Source: Hymenoscyphus infarciens (lineage: Eukaryota; Ascomycota; Leotiomycetes; Helotiales; Helotiaceae). From it: a stretch of 64,000 nt of DNA. The first letter of the stretch is position 1; every line of letters begins with the position of its first letter. Positions 50,128 through 62,869 of the stretch are shown here, one piece after another. Under the pieces are notes generated by a model that searched no databases, had not been told where the DNA came from, and saw nothing but the letters and a program-made list of their open reading frames with translations. The DNA is taken from NCBI GenBank assembly GCA_001414345.1, contig LLCB01000287.1, positions 1-64,000 on the forward strand, read 5' to 3'. The translations under genes were made by a program, and so were the position numbers.

Positions 50128-51876
50128 ATGTCGTTCTCCTCAAAATTCGCTGCCCTGAATCCCTTCGCCGGCAACGATGACCCCGATGATGACGAGGATT
50201 ACGGCGAAGAAGTTGGCAACACCACGGTAGCAGGAGGTGGACATAGTGCTCGACAAACCAACATCACCAAGAACCAGCTCCGTGTCAGTAATGCCCTGCA
50301 AACATTTCTTGCGGGCGAGAAAATCGTCTCGGACACAAACCCACGAGATGGTCTTTACGACGCAGATTACCTCGGCCAACAAGTGCGGGCTCTCCTCGAC
50401 CAGCCTCATATTGAGGTCCCATCTCACGTAACCGACAGATCTTACCCACTACCAGAGTACTTCATTAGTTCCAGCCACAACACGTATTTGATGGCCCATC
50501 AGCTGTTCGGGGATTCATCAGCTGAAGCGTATTCAAATGTGCTTAATGCAGGTGCTCGTTGCGTCGAGATTGATGCCTGGGATAACGAGGAAGATAAAGA
50601 CGAGCCAAAAGTCACTCATGGATACACACTTGTATCTCATATTCCATTTCGAGCAGTCTGTGAAATCATTCGGGATTGCGTGGATAAAGAAGCCGCTGAG
50701 TCGGCCGAGAAACAAGGCTATCGAGCTGCCCCAATTCTCTTGTCCCTTGAGAATCATTGCAATGCCAAGGGTCAACTGCGCCTCGTCCAGATTATGAGGG
50801 AGGTCTGGGGTGATCGACTTCTTAGCAAAGCTGTGAGAGATGAAGGCACAGAAGAGCAGCAAGGAGGCTCCCATGTGACTCTCGATGAACTGGGATCCAA
50901 AATCGCGGTCATCGTTGAGCATCATTGGGCCACAGGCGACACCGTTCAAGAGGAGAGCTCCAGCGACAAGGAAGAAGACGATGAGCAGAAACAAGCAAAC
51001 ACAGTCTACAAAGCCAAAAGGAAGGAAACCGCCATGGTCGGCATTATCCCCGAGCTGGCAGAAATAGGCGTTTATGCTCAGTCCGTGAAACCGATCGACA
51101 ATTCCTGGTATGAGGCCGAACTCAAAAATGGCCCACATCATCATCTCATCAATGTCTCCGAGTCCGGATTGAGAGCTCATATGCCAGATCAGTGTGCGAA
51201 AATCTCTGCTCACAACGCCCATCATCTCATGCGTGTATTCCCAAAAGGAACTAGAATATCCTCCAACAATCTCAAACCCGTCCACTTCTGGGGTATTGGA
51301 GCTCAGATATGTGCGCTCAACTGGCAAACATTCAGTGCCAGTATGCAGATCAACGAGGCCCTGTTCAGTGGATCCGATGGATATGTATTAAAACCAGCAG
51401 CCTTACGAGCTGGAGGCAACGGCCACTTGAGCACCGGCAAGATGAAGAAATTAACACTTCATATCGCTGGAGCATCAGACATACCAGTCCCGGGAGGTCG
51501 CGAAGAGGATGCTATCAAGCCATACGTAACTTGTATCCTCATTCATCCCGACAATCTCCAGAACAGTCCTCCAAAACGTAAGACATCCGCCTACAAGCAC
51601 CATACTCTCGGGATGCTTCATCGAGGCGAGAACCCACCTGCCACGGATCCTATTTGGAACGAGCAACTCGATTGGGAATATGAGGACAACGATTTAGTCT
51701 TCCTTCGCATTCTCATCAAGAGTGATGATAGTTTTGCGAAGAACCCTATGTTTGCGGTTACTGCGGTTAGGCTTTCGTATGTGACTTCGGGATGGAGATT
51801 CATTCGGATGCTTGATCTTAAGGGACAGGAGACTAAGTGTTCCTTGTTGGTGAGGTTTGAGGTTACGGATGCTTGA
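50128..51876 (+). CDS. phosphoinositide-specific phospholipase C
   Basis: Intronless 582-aa protein that should hydrolyse PIP2 to IP3 and diacylglycerol. The X domain (about 103-235) keeps the catalytic set seen in PLC enzymes: SSHNTY (His117, Asn118), CVEIDAWD (Glu147, Asp149), THGYTLVSHIPF (His164) and LSLENHC (Glu208). An acidic linker (SSDKEEDDEQK) separates it from the Y domain (about 330-440: FPKGTRISSNNLKPVHFWGIGAQICALNWQ, then GYVLKPAALR). A C2 domain fills 445-580 (LTLHIAGASDIP, IKPYVTCILIHP, FIRMLDLKG). There is no room for an N-terminal PH domain; residues 45-100 may be the remnant EF-hand-like region. It is therefore a short fungal PLC, shorter than yeast Plc1. Confidence 0.92.
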   Translation: MSFSSKFAALNPFAGNDDPDDDEDYGEEVGNTTVAGGGHSARQTNITKNQLRVSNALQTFLAGEKIVSDTNPRDGLYDADYLGQQVRALLDQPHIEVPSHVTDRSYPLPEYFISSSHNTYLMAHQLFGDSSAEAYSNVLNAGARCVEIDAWDNEEDKDEPKVTHGYTLVSHIPFRAVCEIIRDCVDKEAAESAEKQGYRAAPILLSLENHCNAKGQLRLVQIMREVWGDRLLSKAVRDEGTEEQQGGSHVTLDELGSKIAVIVEHHWATGDTVQEESSSDKEEDDEQKQANTVYKAKRKETAMVGIIPELAEIGVYAQSVKPIDNSWYEAELKNGPHHHLINVSESGLRAHMPDQCAKISAHNAHHLMRVFPKGTRISSNNLKPVHFWGIGAQICALNWQTFSASMQINEALFSGSDGYVLKPAALRAGGNGHLSTGKMKKLTLHIAGASDIPVPGGREEDAIKPYVTCILIHPDNLQNSPPKRKTSAYKHHTLGMLHRGENPPATDPIWNEQLDWEYEDNDLVFLRILIKSDDSFAKNPMFAVTAVRLSYVTSGWRFIRMLDLKGQETKCSLLVRFEVTDA

Positions 51877-52787
51877 TGAATTATGGAGTTATGGTCTCGA
51901 TGGTTTTTTACGCTGTACGTATTACAGTCCTTTACCATTTCTGGGCATGCTGGGACAAGCAGGGTCTTTTACAATCTGACCATTTGCAGACTGCATGAAT
52001 TCCCATTCGCCATGAAGACGGCCGGATAATTTCAATACCTTTTCGTGTTTTAATGGTCGGGTTCGGCCTCTTAGAATGACCGACTTTGTTTTTCGAGATT
52101 CCCCTAGCTTTTGCTGTTCTCAATTTCTCACTGTCTCTTCTTCGTTGAGCACAGTTATTGCTTTTCTCACTTCTGCGAACTCAACCGCCCAATCTTGCCA
52201 TCATGTTCGCTCGGTAAGCGAAACAGGCAGCGCTACTCGACCACTGACTTCCCTTTCAATTGTACGAAACGGTTTAGGGTAATTCAAAGTATTGTTTGAG
52301 AAGATCTAGAGAATCAGAACCCTCGGATTATATTCGGAACGAACTCAAGTAATACGCAATGGGTGTTTGTAGTGTAAGTTGAGTGGGAGTAAGCCGTTCG
52401 TTACCCGTGAGTAAGTCATGAGTTATCTATGAGTTACCCATGAGTTACCCACGAGTAAGCCGCCAGCAACCCAACAACATCTAGCTTACTCGCGAGGAGG
52501 AAAACATATTCAGGAAGCGTCAGAGCAAAAAATGCCGAATAAAGGAGGTCTCTACTACTCAACTCTACTCATTCTAGAAAGTTCTCACTTCCCTTGCATC
52601 ACGGATCTATCAACACCTTTCGAATGTTATATTCACGCACCGCAGTCCCCTGGCCCATAATTACATTTCCACATCCCATCAACACAATACCAGTTCCATC
52701 TCTCCACCAATTCCCTTTCCCTTTCCTCATACCTTCACATCATCAGCCCTCAAATTTTCCATCCTTCCCCTCCTCAAACCCTCTCAT
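51877..52787. other. intergenic region with a short tandem repeat
   Basis: At 52395-52460 a degenerate 11-13-bp unit, GAGTTACCCATGAGTTACCCAC, occurs about five times (GTTACCCGTGAGTAAGTCAT, GAGTTATCTAT, GAGTTACCCAT, GAGTTACCCAC, GAGTAAGCC). The rest is 3' flank of the PLC and permease genes. Confidence 0.6.
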
Positions 52788-55253
52788 TCATACTCCGACC
52801 TCCCCAATCTTCGTGCCATTTTTCGCCTCACTACCATCATCACTCACCCTCTCCAAACTAGCAGACCTAGTCGTAGTCCTCGACCGTCCCACCGCGTCGT
52901 GCGTCTCATCCCATCTCGCCAACTCATCATTAGGAACCTTCAAAAGTCGATGGGTAGTAGCGCCATTATCCAGATCAATGATTTCTTGACGGATAGTGTA
53001 TTTTCCTAGTCTTGGGAGAGCGTAGACCCAGAAGAAGTAGTAGACTCCACAGAGTAGGATGCTATGGTATCACATCAGTAGAAGGCGATTTCGGGCGGGG
53101 GGGAGGAAGAGGAGGGAAAGGGAAGAGAAAAAACTAACATCGCAATCCCAACAACAACATAAGTTCCATACCAAAAACTCACATCCGCACCTCCCTTTGG
53201 TGGTGGATACCATGGCATAATCAGGATGTAGAGATTAGAAATGACATTAAACACCACGACCGCATCCCAAGCTCGGAATTCTGAACGTCCTAAAGCGAGT
53301 TTATTTCGGCGCCAGCGAACGAGAAAGAGTCCCACTGCCATTGTGACGTTGAAGAATGCGGAGGGGTAGGAGCCGAGATCCGCCGCTTTTAGGTGGACGT
53401 GTTAGTTAGGCCAGGTTTAAGACACAAGAGAAGGGGAATAGACACACAAAAATTAAACGCATCACCAGCAGGTGGAGCAGCAATCATGATGATAGTCAAA
53501 AACCACTTCACAAAATAAGGACCACTTGGTGTTCCAAACGGTTTTGTGGAAGCCCAGAATCTGGGATATGGAAGGACTCCTTGTCTAATTCCTATATTAG
53601 CTTACCACTCTCCCTTCGTGTTGGGTGGTGAACACTTACCGACCACACTCCCTGATCAATCGTGATTGTCCTAGGAGAACGGCCAACAAGTTTCCAAATG
53701 CTGAAAGAGCGATCAAGAAGTTTAATCCTCGGACAGCACTGCTGTTTCCGAAGACTTTTTCGAAGAAGAGGGATGCGGCTACTTGGTTTGAGTTCTTGAG
53801 TTCAGTGACAGGTACTGGATGGCTTGTTAGTTTTTGATCCGAAGAAGTAAAAAAAAAATTGAGGGGGAAAATACCAGCGGCGAAATAAGCGACATTCGCA
53901 AAAATGTATAATACCGTAACCCTATAATTTTCCTCAAATTAGCCTTTTCCAAACCCCATCTACTTCCCCCTTCGGAAAAGAAAAGAATAGGAAGTACTCA
54001 CACAAGCAAACAAACAAAACTGTTATTCCGGATAGTCTTGACCGGATTCTTAATCTCATTCACGACATTAAACGAATTCTCATACCCGGCATACGAGAAA
54101 ATTATCTTGACCATCGCGTTTGTCAAACCGTATGCTTCGTTGCTGGTCCCTTCAAAGGAGTTTTGGAAGTTTGCGGTTGGGTTTTTGACTTTGGTGTGGC
54201 CGCCTAGGACGACGAGACCGGTCAGGGCGACGCTGGGGGATGTTAGATGGGTTCTGATGGTATGGCTGATGGGGTGGTTACAAGATAAGGGTTACGAGTT
54301 TTACGGCACCGATTCCGTTGGAGAGCCAGAATGAGGCGCGGGTATGGAAGAGGAGGACTGTAGCCTGTCAGTATAGAAGATATACATCGAGGAAGGGGGA
54401 CTTACGGAGAACTGCAACGGTGTATCCTATTTCCGAAAATTAGCAAGGTCGTCCAGGTTCTGATTCCAGGGCTCTGTCCCATCATAAACTAACCTGCTAT
54501 AGCAACCTAAAAAGTATCAGCCACGTCGCAAAAAGGAAGTGTTGAAAAAGAAAACAAAACTCACCCCCTTCAATTCCCAATCACTAGGTGTATGACCATT
54601 AATCTTGAACAAATACCTCGACAGAACTATATCCAATTAGCCTTCGTCCCTTTCCCGCATTATTCATCACTCACCAATAGCATTGCTACTACTAAAACTC
54701 AAAATCACACTCTGAAAAGCAAAAGCCGTAGGAAAAAGGTATTTCGGTCTTGGAAACGCCTGTTCCAAATAAACAACCTCACTCCCCGATCGATTCGGGA
54801 AATAAGAAGCATATTCAAGATAAACAGCCAAAGAACTGGCTGCGATCAAAGCGCCAATGACCCAGTATATCATTGCCAGGCCGACGGAACCGGTGCCGGA
54901 GAGAACCGAAGCGGGTGTTGAGTATACGCCTGTTCCTACCATTTTGGACCTGAAGAATTTGGAAAATAAATCATTAGATGGCGTGAGATGAAGGAAGAGG
55001 GGGTGGAAACTTACAGGTTAAGGAATAAAATGGTCAGAGGACCAACTGTATATCCCAAAGGCGAAGAATGCTCAACAGGCGCACCGGAAGCTTCTTGATA
55101 CGAGGGCTTCGAATCATTGCCACCCTGTTCAACCGTGAACTTCAAGTCTCCTTCACTCAAAACATCGCCTTGATGGATGTTAGCACCAGTAGTCGTTGCT
55201 TCCCTCCCGCCCTCCTCCTTACTCCTCCCGAAACGTCGTAGAAACGAGGACAT
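52788..55253 (-). CDS. MUP1-type methionine/amino acid permease (APC family)
   Basis: Twelve exons: 55253-55015, 54949-54675, 54626-54565, 54506-54494, 54426-54406, 54357-54282, 54232-54002, 53921-53875, 53814-53640, 53584-53448, 53385-53139 and 53061-52788, giving 598 aa with all phases consistent. A hydrophilic 65-residue N-tail leads into the first membrane span (GPLTILFLNLSKMVGTGVYSTPASVL, the unwound TM1 substrate site). Later come YLEYASYFPNRSGSEVVYLEQAFPRPKYL, FSYAGYENSFNVVNEIKNPVKTIRNN (TM6 site), and GQSRLIRECGRQGVLPYPRFWA. The order is that of yeast Mup1 and fungal relatives, plasma-membrane importers of methionine or cysteine. Two microexons of 13 and 21 nt are unusual. The tail is Ser/Thr/Arg-rich. 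Confidence 0.87.
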
Positions 55254-56476
55254 GTTTCAATCTCAAAATCAGAATCGTGATTTTCCAAAGAGATAACAGT
55301 TCAAGAAAGAAGTATCCTCAATCAAATACCAAGGAAGATCGACAGTCTTAAGTAAAAAGACTACATGCACACAACCAAAACATAACAAGGGAAAGCGACG
55401 AGGGAAGGGGTGTAAATTAAGCGAGCCGAGATCATCCCATTCCTAATTGTTGCATCCGATTGCACCATCACCGAGATAAACCCCTCTCGACTGGGCGCTA
55501 CCAAGAGACTTGTCAACTTCCAAATCTGTGTGTCCTCCCATGTGTCAAGCAGAGATTATGCGGTGTAACATTGCTATCCTATATTGCATCATTTTTGCCA
55601 AAGTTCGTGAACCCGGGTGTGCGGTTGATGATTGGGGGTTCTTACTCTCCCTCCCCCCAATCAAATGTTAAAATCCGACTGGGAACCTTAAACTCGTGGG
55701 AGTGTTGCACCAAGAAAAGAAGGTTCAGGGTTGACGTTTATTTAGGGGGGGGGGAGTATTGGTTGAGAATGATTCTTGGGGGTTCTTGGGATATGTTCGG
55801 ATGGTACTCTCGCCTCCCCCCTTAATTGTCTGTAGACCGCACAGACATTTCACAGCCAAACTACCCTTGCACCTGACAGACAATACCAGGTTGGGGGTGG
55901 GGGGGTGGGGTAGTATTGTACGATTGATAGATTTGATGCAGATATATAGGCCCCACTGTTCATATATGCGGGTATGCAGGCGTGGCATGGCGGGGATGGT
56001 TTATTGTTGTCTGTGTACTAGTACTAGTAGGGGTGAGGTTTGGGGTTTGGATTGGGAAAAGGTTTGGAGCAGCCACTCTTGCCACCGATTGCCGGCCAAT
56101 GCAATGGTACTCGGCCCTATAGAACCATACAATAGTTCTTGCAATTTTTAAATGCATGCAAATGCATGCAAGCTGAAAATCAGAAAAGGAGAAACTAGCC
56201 ACTTGCTGTGTGGGAAGTGGGTTGACGCTGGTCAGGATGCAGGAGCCCGACAACTACTACACACTGACGTAAGATTTAGACTTTAGAGCATCAAATTCCA
56301 TCAAGACCTCAGACACTCGTCAGGGGAATGGTGATATACAAAAAGAAGTAGCAGTAAATGTTGACAATAGATCTTGCCTTGGGAATCGAAAGCGCTTGTT
56401 TCTAAAATATCTGGCGATCGCTTGAGAAGTGAGGCTTGTATAAAACAAACTACTCACCACAGCCCCCACACAAACA
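55254..56476. other. intergenic region with poly-G tracts and a TIR element
   Basis: Upstream of the permease. Poly-G runs lie at about 55745-55754 and 55895-55918. The second copy of the short TIR element lies at 55815-55910. No gene seen. Confidence 0.5.
55815..55910. mobile_element. short TIR element (MITE-like), copy 2
   Basis: Starts CTCCCCCCTTAATTGTCTGT and ends ACCTGACAGACAATACCAGG followed by a G-rich run. The interior TTTCACAGCCAAAC matches copy 1 at 12491-12570, as does the upstream context TGGTACTC. The right end has decayed into poly-G. Confidence 0.55.
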
Positions 56477-57970
56477 CTACTTCTCCTTCGCCTCATCAAC
56501 TTTCGTGCCCTGACTCGAACTCCTAATCCTCGGTTCAAGTGGGAAAACCTGGTTCTCAGCTGTAACACCCTCGTAAAGTTGACTCCATCGTTCCTTCAAG
56601 ACAGCCGGGGTAGGCCACGCGTTCTCCGGGTCTCGAAGCCATAATCGGATTAAATGTCGTCTTTCCGGTCAGTTACATTGACTTATAATCCACCTTCAAA
56701 AACAAATGGAATCGTGTATTTAATGGTGGGGAGGGAGAGGTGACTTACTGCTGCTCAGGTGTATCCTTAAAGCCATCGCGAGCATGGAAAACGGCTAGAT
56801 TATTTACGTACTGAACATCGCCTTGTTGAACGTCGAGACCGATGTGGTATTTTTCTCCTAGAAAGTCTGGGATAACATTCAGTCTTTTGTTCATGAAGAA
56901 ATGGGAGGAGTAGGCAACTCACGTAAGGCATCTAAAGCTTCTGCTTGTGCTTCAGTGATAGGTGGTATATTTGGAGATCTTGGGAGTCCCTGATAACCAG
57001 TGAAAATGCGACGAGCATATTGTAAAAGAACTCGTTCAGGCGTACCCTTCGTAGCCGGTTGATAAAACAAAAGAGGCTTCAAAATGAATGGTTTGTCCTT
57101 GGTTTCAAAGCTAGAAATCGACATTAGCACCCCCACGAAATTTACAGAAGATGAGCGGTCACTTACTTATCAGCCACCCAAGTCTCCGCCAACGTCCTAA
57201 TCAAATCCGGTCTCTCCTCCGCCAAATGATTATAAACCCTCCAAGTACTAGCCAATTTACTCTGTCCTCCCTCCGCCGCGGTGTTCAGCGCAAACAAAGA
57301 AACAATATCTCCCGCGTCCGTATGGAAAACTTGTTTATCAGCGGTATAAGCCGGTGCGCCAATCAACGCTTTGTCCACCGTCGCAGTTAAATCTTTGATA
57401 TGATTCAATACCACATCCGCGGGTTTTCCTTCGAACTTCGTGTCTTGACGTCCTCGTTGGGGTGCTACGTGGGATGATACTCCGGCGTAGATGATTATGT
57501 TCTCTTCGCGAGTGTGGGAGGTTACTGGTAGACCGCGGAGGACTTTGAAACCGTGGCCGAAATGGAGTTCTGTTGAGAACTCTCGTAGGATAGGGTGGAG
57601 GGTTGCGAGGGGGAAGGTTTCCTGGGTTATGAATCCTAAAGGTAGGTTTAAAGCTACATAAAATATTCAGCAACCATCCATTTCTAACGTCCAAAGCAGC
57701 ACTATAAACTCCTGGAAACATCAACTTACATTTAAAATGCACTAAAGCCTTCTCAATCTCCTCAACCTGCTCCTTACTCAACTCATAAACCCACTGATAA
57801 CTCTCCTCCAACCCATTCCCCTCCCAAACAAAGCTCGATTCCAACTTCTTCGGAAATCCCTCGGGGAGAGTAGCTAAGTCCAACTTCTCACTCTCCAACC
57901 TCCGCTTCGTTCTCGCCTGGTACTTCTCCAAATCCGGAGCATAACTGATATCAGGTTTTCCAACCGCCAT
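56477..57970 (-). CDS. TauD/TfdA-family Fe(II)/2-oxoglutarate dioxygenase
   Basis: Five exons, 57970-57730, 57653-57167, 57110-56923, 56857-56749 and 56660-56477, give 402 aa. The HxD iron motif is in ADKQVFHTDAGD, the distal His in LAVFHARDGF and the 2-oxoglutarate Arg in RHLIRLWLR, which closes the double-stranded beta-helix. The N-terminal third (SFVWEGNGLEESYQWVYELSKEQ, then ETFPLATLHP and FGHGFKVLRGLPV) is the usual fungal TauD-like layout. Family members oxidise taurine, sulfonates, amino-acid derivatives or natural-product intermediates. Nothing here fixes the substrate, and no sulfur or biosynthetic cluster genes adjoin apart from the methionine permease, which may be chance. Confidence 0.87.
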
Positions 57971-58816
57971 ATTGTCTCAAATGTGTAATGTCGGAAAAGG
58001 AAAGAGGCGTTGGAATTGTTTCTGAATCTCCGCGCGAAGTAACGAATTCAATGTGTAAGGTAATACAAAGCGTTGTAATAATTGCCGTTTGGATCCTGGC
58101 GATGATGCAATAGCTGCATATCGCGGGGCGGGGTCACCAATGGATGGTCATGTAGAAACTCCGGACCCTTGATTGGCTGATTTGATGTGGAGATATCGTG
58201 TCATCGTTGGAATATGTTGTGCAATCACACTATCAAAGATACGCTATAGAATGTCGCAAAAGCGGGTTGGTGTTTTGGTATTATTCAGCGACGCCATAAA
58301 ATTCGCAGGATGAAGCAATTCCAGCCTTTCGGTCCGTCATTGAGAAATAACGCCGTGGCTCCTCAATAAAACTCAATTTTGCATGTTAACTAGGAAACCT
58401 GAGGACTAGGGTCGAGGGGGAGAAAGAACCTTAGAGATAACAAGATGTCAGGAGGGTTGGTTGACTGGTCGATTAAGTGAGGTGTTCTTCATTGCCTCCA
58501 GATACATGATAAATGCAGGAGTAAATACCTCCTCTTGCCCAACAACGCAATGAAAGTAACTGAAATAATCTGGGACAATTGGTATCCTTGCGTCAACTGA
58601 TGTAACTTAAAACTTGAAACTTCTTTGAGTTAATTCAATGAATGACCTAAGGAAGTTGGAACAGCGGGACATTGTTAGGCAGGTATTGACCTTACTGTCT
58701 TTATTGCCTCTCGTCAGCATGGAATACTCTGCAGCTAGAAAGTAGGCAATTCAACGATCTGTTTGGAAGCTCAACGACTCTGCTTCATCGTCCGAAATGC
58801 TCCAGAGTTCCGCGAC
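57971..58816. other. intergenic region
   Basis: Promoter of the dioxygenase and 3' flank of SET gene B, 846 bases, no gene or repeat seen. Confidence 0.5.
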
Positions 58817-61301
58817 TTACGAATCCCCATCAAAGCTGCTCAACTCTGCATCATCATCGCTGGTTTCCTCCTCAGATTCATCCTCACTGGCTCCCTCTCT
58901 ACATTCATCACAACTGCATTCCTCCTCAGATTCATCATCACTTGCGAAGAGTTCCAGCGCCTCAATCCACTTGTTTATTTCACGAACCCCGCAGATTTTG
59001 TCAAAGCCTCTCAAGTATGCTTCACGAAATGTAACATCCTCCCCTACAGCAATCGTATATGCCACTTTCAAGCAAGCCACAGCACGTTTAAAGAACGCAC
59101 GTAAAGCCCTCATACAATAAGCTTCACAAAGCAGAATCCAAGCTTGCAAGGCATATTCAGACATTACCCCCCATCTTTCAACTTCAAACATGCTTCCAGG
59201 TGTCATGGGGGATCGTCCATCCTTGATAACATAACCGGCAGACTCCAGAGCTCTCAGTGCGATTTCTACGCAATGATCTTTTGAATGATGCCAGTACAAC
59301 CGACCGATTGAGGGGTAGTGTCGTGCTAATAGGAGTCTTGGGACTTCGCTGCTTGGTTTGGGATACGTGAGATCCATTAATTCCAACAATGCTCTGGTTT
59401 CGTCGAGGGTATTTGTTTTCAGTCGCAAAAGTCCTAGCAATTCTCGTCGATGCTCGTGGACTGAGGGTGGTGTGTCGTTATATTCCGTACATATGGAGCA
59501 GTCGCATTCAAAGCCCCAATGTTCAAGGGACCTTTTCATGTGAGTAGCATCGCCGTTTGGTTCCTTGTACCAGAAAGTCAATTCCGTATCGGCTGGAATA
59601 TCACGCTGAGCTCGTACAACCAGAAAGTCGCCGATGAAGGACCGGTACGCATTACTATCGCACGAGTGGTTGATTTTCGAGCCCAGGAGCCAAAGACCAG
59701 TTGAACGGTGAGCCTGCTGTCTCGAGTTTTCGGGGGTCGGAAATAAATTCCCCTGGGAAGTGGGAGGGCAGCCGAAGCAGTTCAGAGAGACAATACGCTC
59801 AACAAGGAATCTAAAGAAACGATATTACTGATAGTCCGTGTTGCTTGGAAAGCCAATACAATACGTACGTGTCGATGACAGGGTTTCCATCAACCTCCGT
59901 GATGCCCACCGGGTTATAATTTCCACAATCCAACTCTGTAAATTTTGGAATAAGCGAGGGGTTACCCGAAAGCTTTGATAAAATGTTAGCGACAAGGTTT
60001 GTTTGCGTGCCGAAAGTCATTCGATCAGTTGAGAGATTGATAAGAAGATCAACTTGGAAGTGACCCGCGATTATCTCGTGCGTTGTATTGACAGGGCAAA
60101 AAGAAAATGCTTTCTCACAGAGAAGTAGTTGCCCTGCTTGTACATCAATAGTTGTGAATAGACCCTGCCCTCGACCTGGCGATGACTTTAAAGTGACTGG
60201 TGCACTGAATGTTGCATAATCCATCGGAGACCGAGCTTTTAACTGCCCGTACATTGACTGAAAATCGTAGCGGCCGTGACTCTCTTCAAACAGTCTGCCT
60301 TTGACAACCTGTTTCCACCACGTATGAGCATTGTCCGGATACTCTGAACACAACAATCGAGCGAAACAGTAGCTGCTGAAGAATCTCCGCAGTAAGTATA
60401 AAGCTTGACTGGCACGGTAGAGTGCTGTACTTGAAAAGTTCAAAGCCTCATCTTCACAATCAGCCAAAGCAGCTTCATAGCTTCGGCACATGAGGTACGC
60501 CTCGGAACGGCGAAGAAGAATGGGTATCTTTTTGCTAAGATCAGGTTGTACTTGGAGCAAACCAAGAGCTGATGTGTAGCTGGAAAAGATTAGCTTGACT
60601 TGAGACATGGCTAGGTGAAGGACGAGTCACCATTGTATAGCAATCCAATAGTCTTGCCTTTTCATTGCGACATCCCCTGCTTGCTTATATAGAAGCGGCG
60701 ATATGGTAGAATACCACATCGTTGGGAGGAGATTGTGAGTCAAGCCCAGAGGAACTATGTCGCTCAGGTGGTCGATACAGAGGGTTTGCAGTCCTGGATG
60801 AATAATTTTGAGAAGGGGTTCCTTGATAAGGAATACATCGGTTCCGGAGATGATAGTTTTAGAAGGCTGTTGAAATAGTTGGAGTGTGAGCGCGAATCCC
60901 TTTTCATCCTCGACGATGAGTGCCACATTAGCTGACACCACCACAGGTTGTGTCAGTGTTCTGACAATAAGATAACTACCACGATGTGGAACCCCGTTCC
61001 TCAAATCTCCAAGATACGAAGGCTTCAAGTCTTGAATTCTTGCAGTGGAAGGATAGTACGGCGGCACAGAAAAAGAAAAAGTGGTTGGGTGTGGTTTTTG
61101 CTGCGAGATCATCATCCACCAGGTTTTGTATTCTGCCATGAATTCAGAAACAAGAACTTGCGGGGGTCTCCAGCAGGACGGTATTTGACCTAGTGACGCG
61201 AGATCGTTGTCTTGAATCCTCTTTCCACCTGCCAGCAATGCCATGCATTTCCAGTATCGTTCCTGGTTCGAGTCAGTAGGGGAAACGATGTCAGTATCCA
61301 T
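58817..61301 (-). CDS. TPR and SET-domain protein (SMYD-like), copy B
   Basis: Three exons, 61301-60631, 60579-59869 and 59810-58817, give 791 aa. Both introns are phase 2 and lie at positions equivalent to those of copy A (2286-4717). TPR-like region: CYTSALGLLQVQPD and LYRASQALYLLRR. SET: SSPGRGQGLFTTIDVQAGQ, KINHSCDSN, ADTELTFWYKEPNG. Post-SET: CDCSICTEY. A C-terminal acidic tail (DDESEEE, with CSCDEC) is absent from copy A. Start chosen at MDTDIVSPTDSN; the open frame extends upstream to 61520 but that part looks like leader. Probable protein-lysine methyltransferase fold, substrate unknown. The ligand motifs are intact, so it is likely functional. Confidence 0.85.
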
Positions 61302-62160
61302 ATTGATGAGATGGTAATTCAAGTCCCAAAGAGAAAGAATAAGGAAGTACAGCCAGAAGGGAGATCTTGATAAGAGAAATCTTGGAAGGTCAGTTGGTTG
61401 CAGGTGGGCATGATAGGTAGAAGGAAAGAGCGAACGGTCAACGGTATAATGACCACGTGCCAGTAAACACACGCGGCATCTCGGGCCTCCCACAGGTATG
61501 AATATTGGGACCCATTGCAATAGAAGGGTTTGGCCTCGAGAGAGAGTTGGTGATCGGAAATGTGATCATAACAAATCCAGAGGTGTTGTCAGAAGGAGAA
61601 AAGATATGGAATCCCTCAACTGTCCAGGATGATCTCCTTTGATCGTCCTGGGATAAGATAATGTACCCTGTTTTCTAACATTGTTCTCCCTAGGATGTTG
61701 TGATACCATTGTATGTTCTTCTGGTTGTTGAGGTGGTGTTGCGTTGGTTGCACCAGGCTGGCGAAGCAAAGTACTCAGCACGTGACAGGCCTTCAGCCAC
61801 TTCACGCCACACCTGCTTTATTTGGTTTGGTGATATCCTCCGACTTTTCCAGCTGAAACCTCCACACTCCCCAGAAACTTGACCCACCATCTTTCGAACT
61901 CTCCGAATTTGAAGGACGAGGTAGAATCTTTGTTTGGCAAGTATTTAACTCCGTCCAGCTCATATTCTTGCTTAGTTAGTGGTGTGTTCAAACTTCAAGT
62001 CGCGAATAACTAACCTTAGAATTATGTTGGTTTTGTCTAGGTTATCAAGTTAAGCTATCCCACTTCGAACTATGCGCCTGTATAGCGGGTATCGATATAT
62101 CTTTTCTTGAGCCTCGAAGCAGACTCGTTACTCAATCATGGCTAACTTTGATTGGTTCAG
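61302..62160. other. intergenic region upstream of SET gene B
   Basis: No convincing gene. Several short frames overlap on both strands without recognisable motifs. Confidence 0.4.
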
Positions 62161-62360
62161 TGTTTTTGGTTTCCCATCCTAGCCTAGCCTGGAGGTCAGG
62201 CTAGGATAGGCTAAGTAGACCCTTGTTAATAAATTACTAAATATTTAGTAAATAAAACACTAAAATGAAACATAGACCGTGTTCTAGTAGTACTTATCCC
62301 TCTGTTATTTAATAAACAAGTTATTTATAACTAGCGTTGCTTATTATATACTTATAAGTA
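62161..62360. repeat. small AT-rich repeat relic with a hairpin
   Basis: CCTAGCCTG and CAGGCTAGG, 5 nt apart at about 62182-62204, form a perfect 9-bp hairpin. It is followed by 140 bases of RIP-like AT-rich DNA including the palindrome ACTAAATATTTAGT. Likely a transposon scar. Confidence 0.4.
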
Positions 62361-62869
62361 GAAAAACACGGAGTTCACCCAGGCGGAAGGAAAATATCCA
62401 GATAGTGCCAAGAGGCGGGGAAAGCCAATTCACTGATTGGTTTCATTTCAAAGCTTTTGATAAGTTCCGTCCACAATTTTCAATAGGTATTTGCAAGCGA
62501 TTTTGTTGGTTGATTCTCCCCGAGCTGAACAACTACAATGTCACGCTAGTCTTCTATTATAGGTGCACATATGCAGCCAAAGAAGCGCTAGAAGCACGTG
62601 GACCTTCTTGGTCATAGGTTTGATGCGTATGGTTTGCGTCTTTAATGCTTATGTGGTTGTATCTGGAGCCCCGAGGGAGCTTCAAGGTTGCAAAAACATT
62701 ATTGGGACTGCAGAGGAGCGGAAGGTGCCATTTTATCTATGAGCTCTCGTAATATCTGCTGAGTCCTCAAGCCAAAAGCTTCCTTCTGTCGAGAACTAGT
62801 AGATCATGAACGAAAAAGCCTCTTATACAGTTGGCAGCCAGCTATATTAACCTGTCCCTTTGCATCTAA

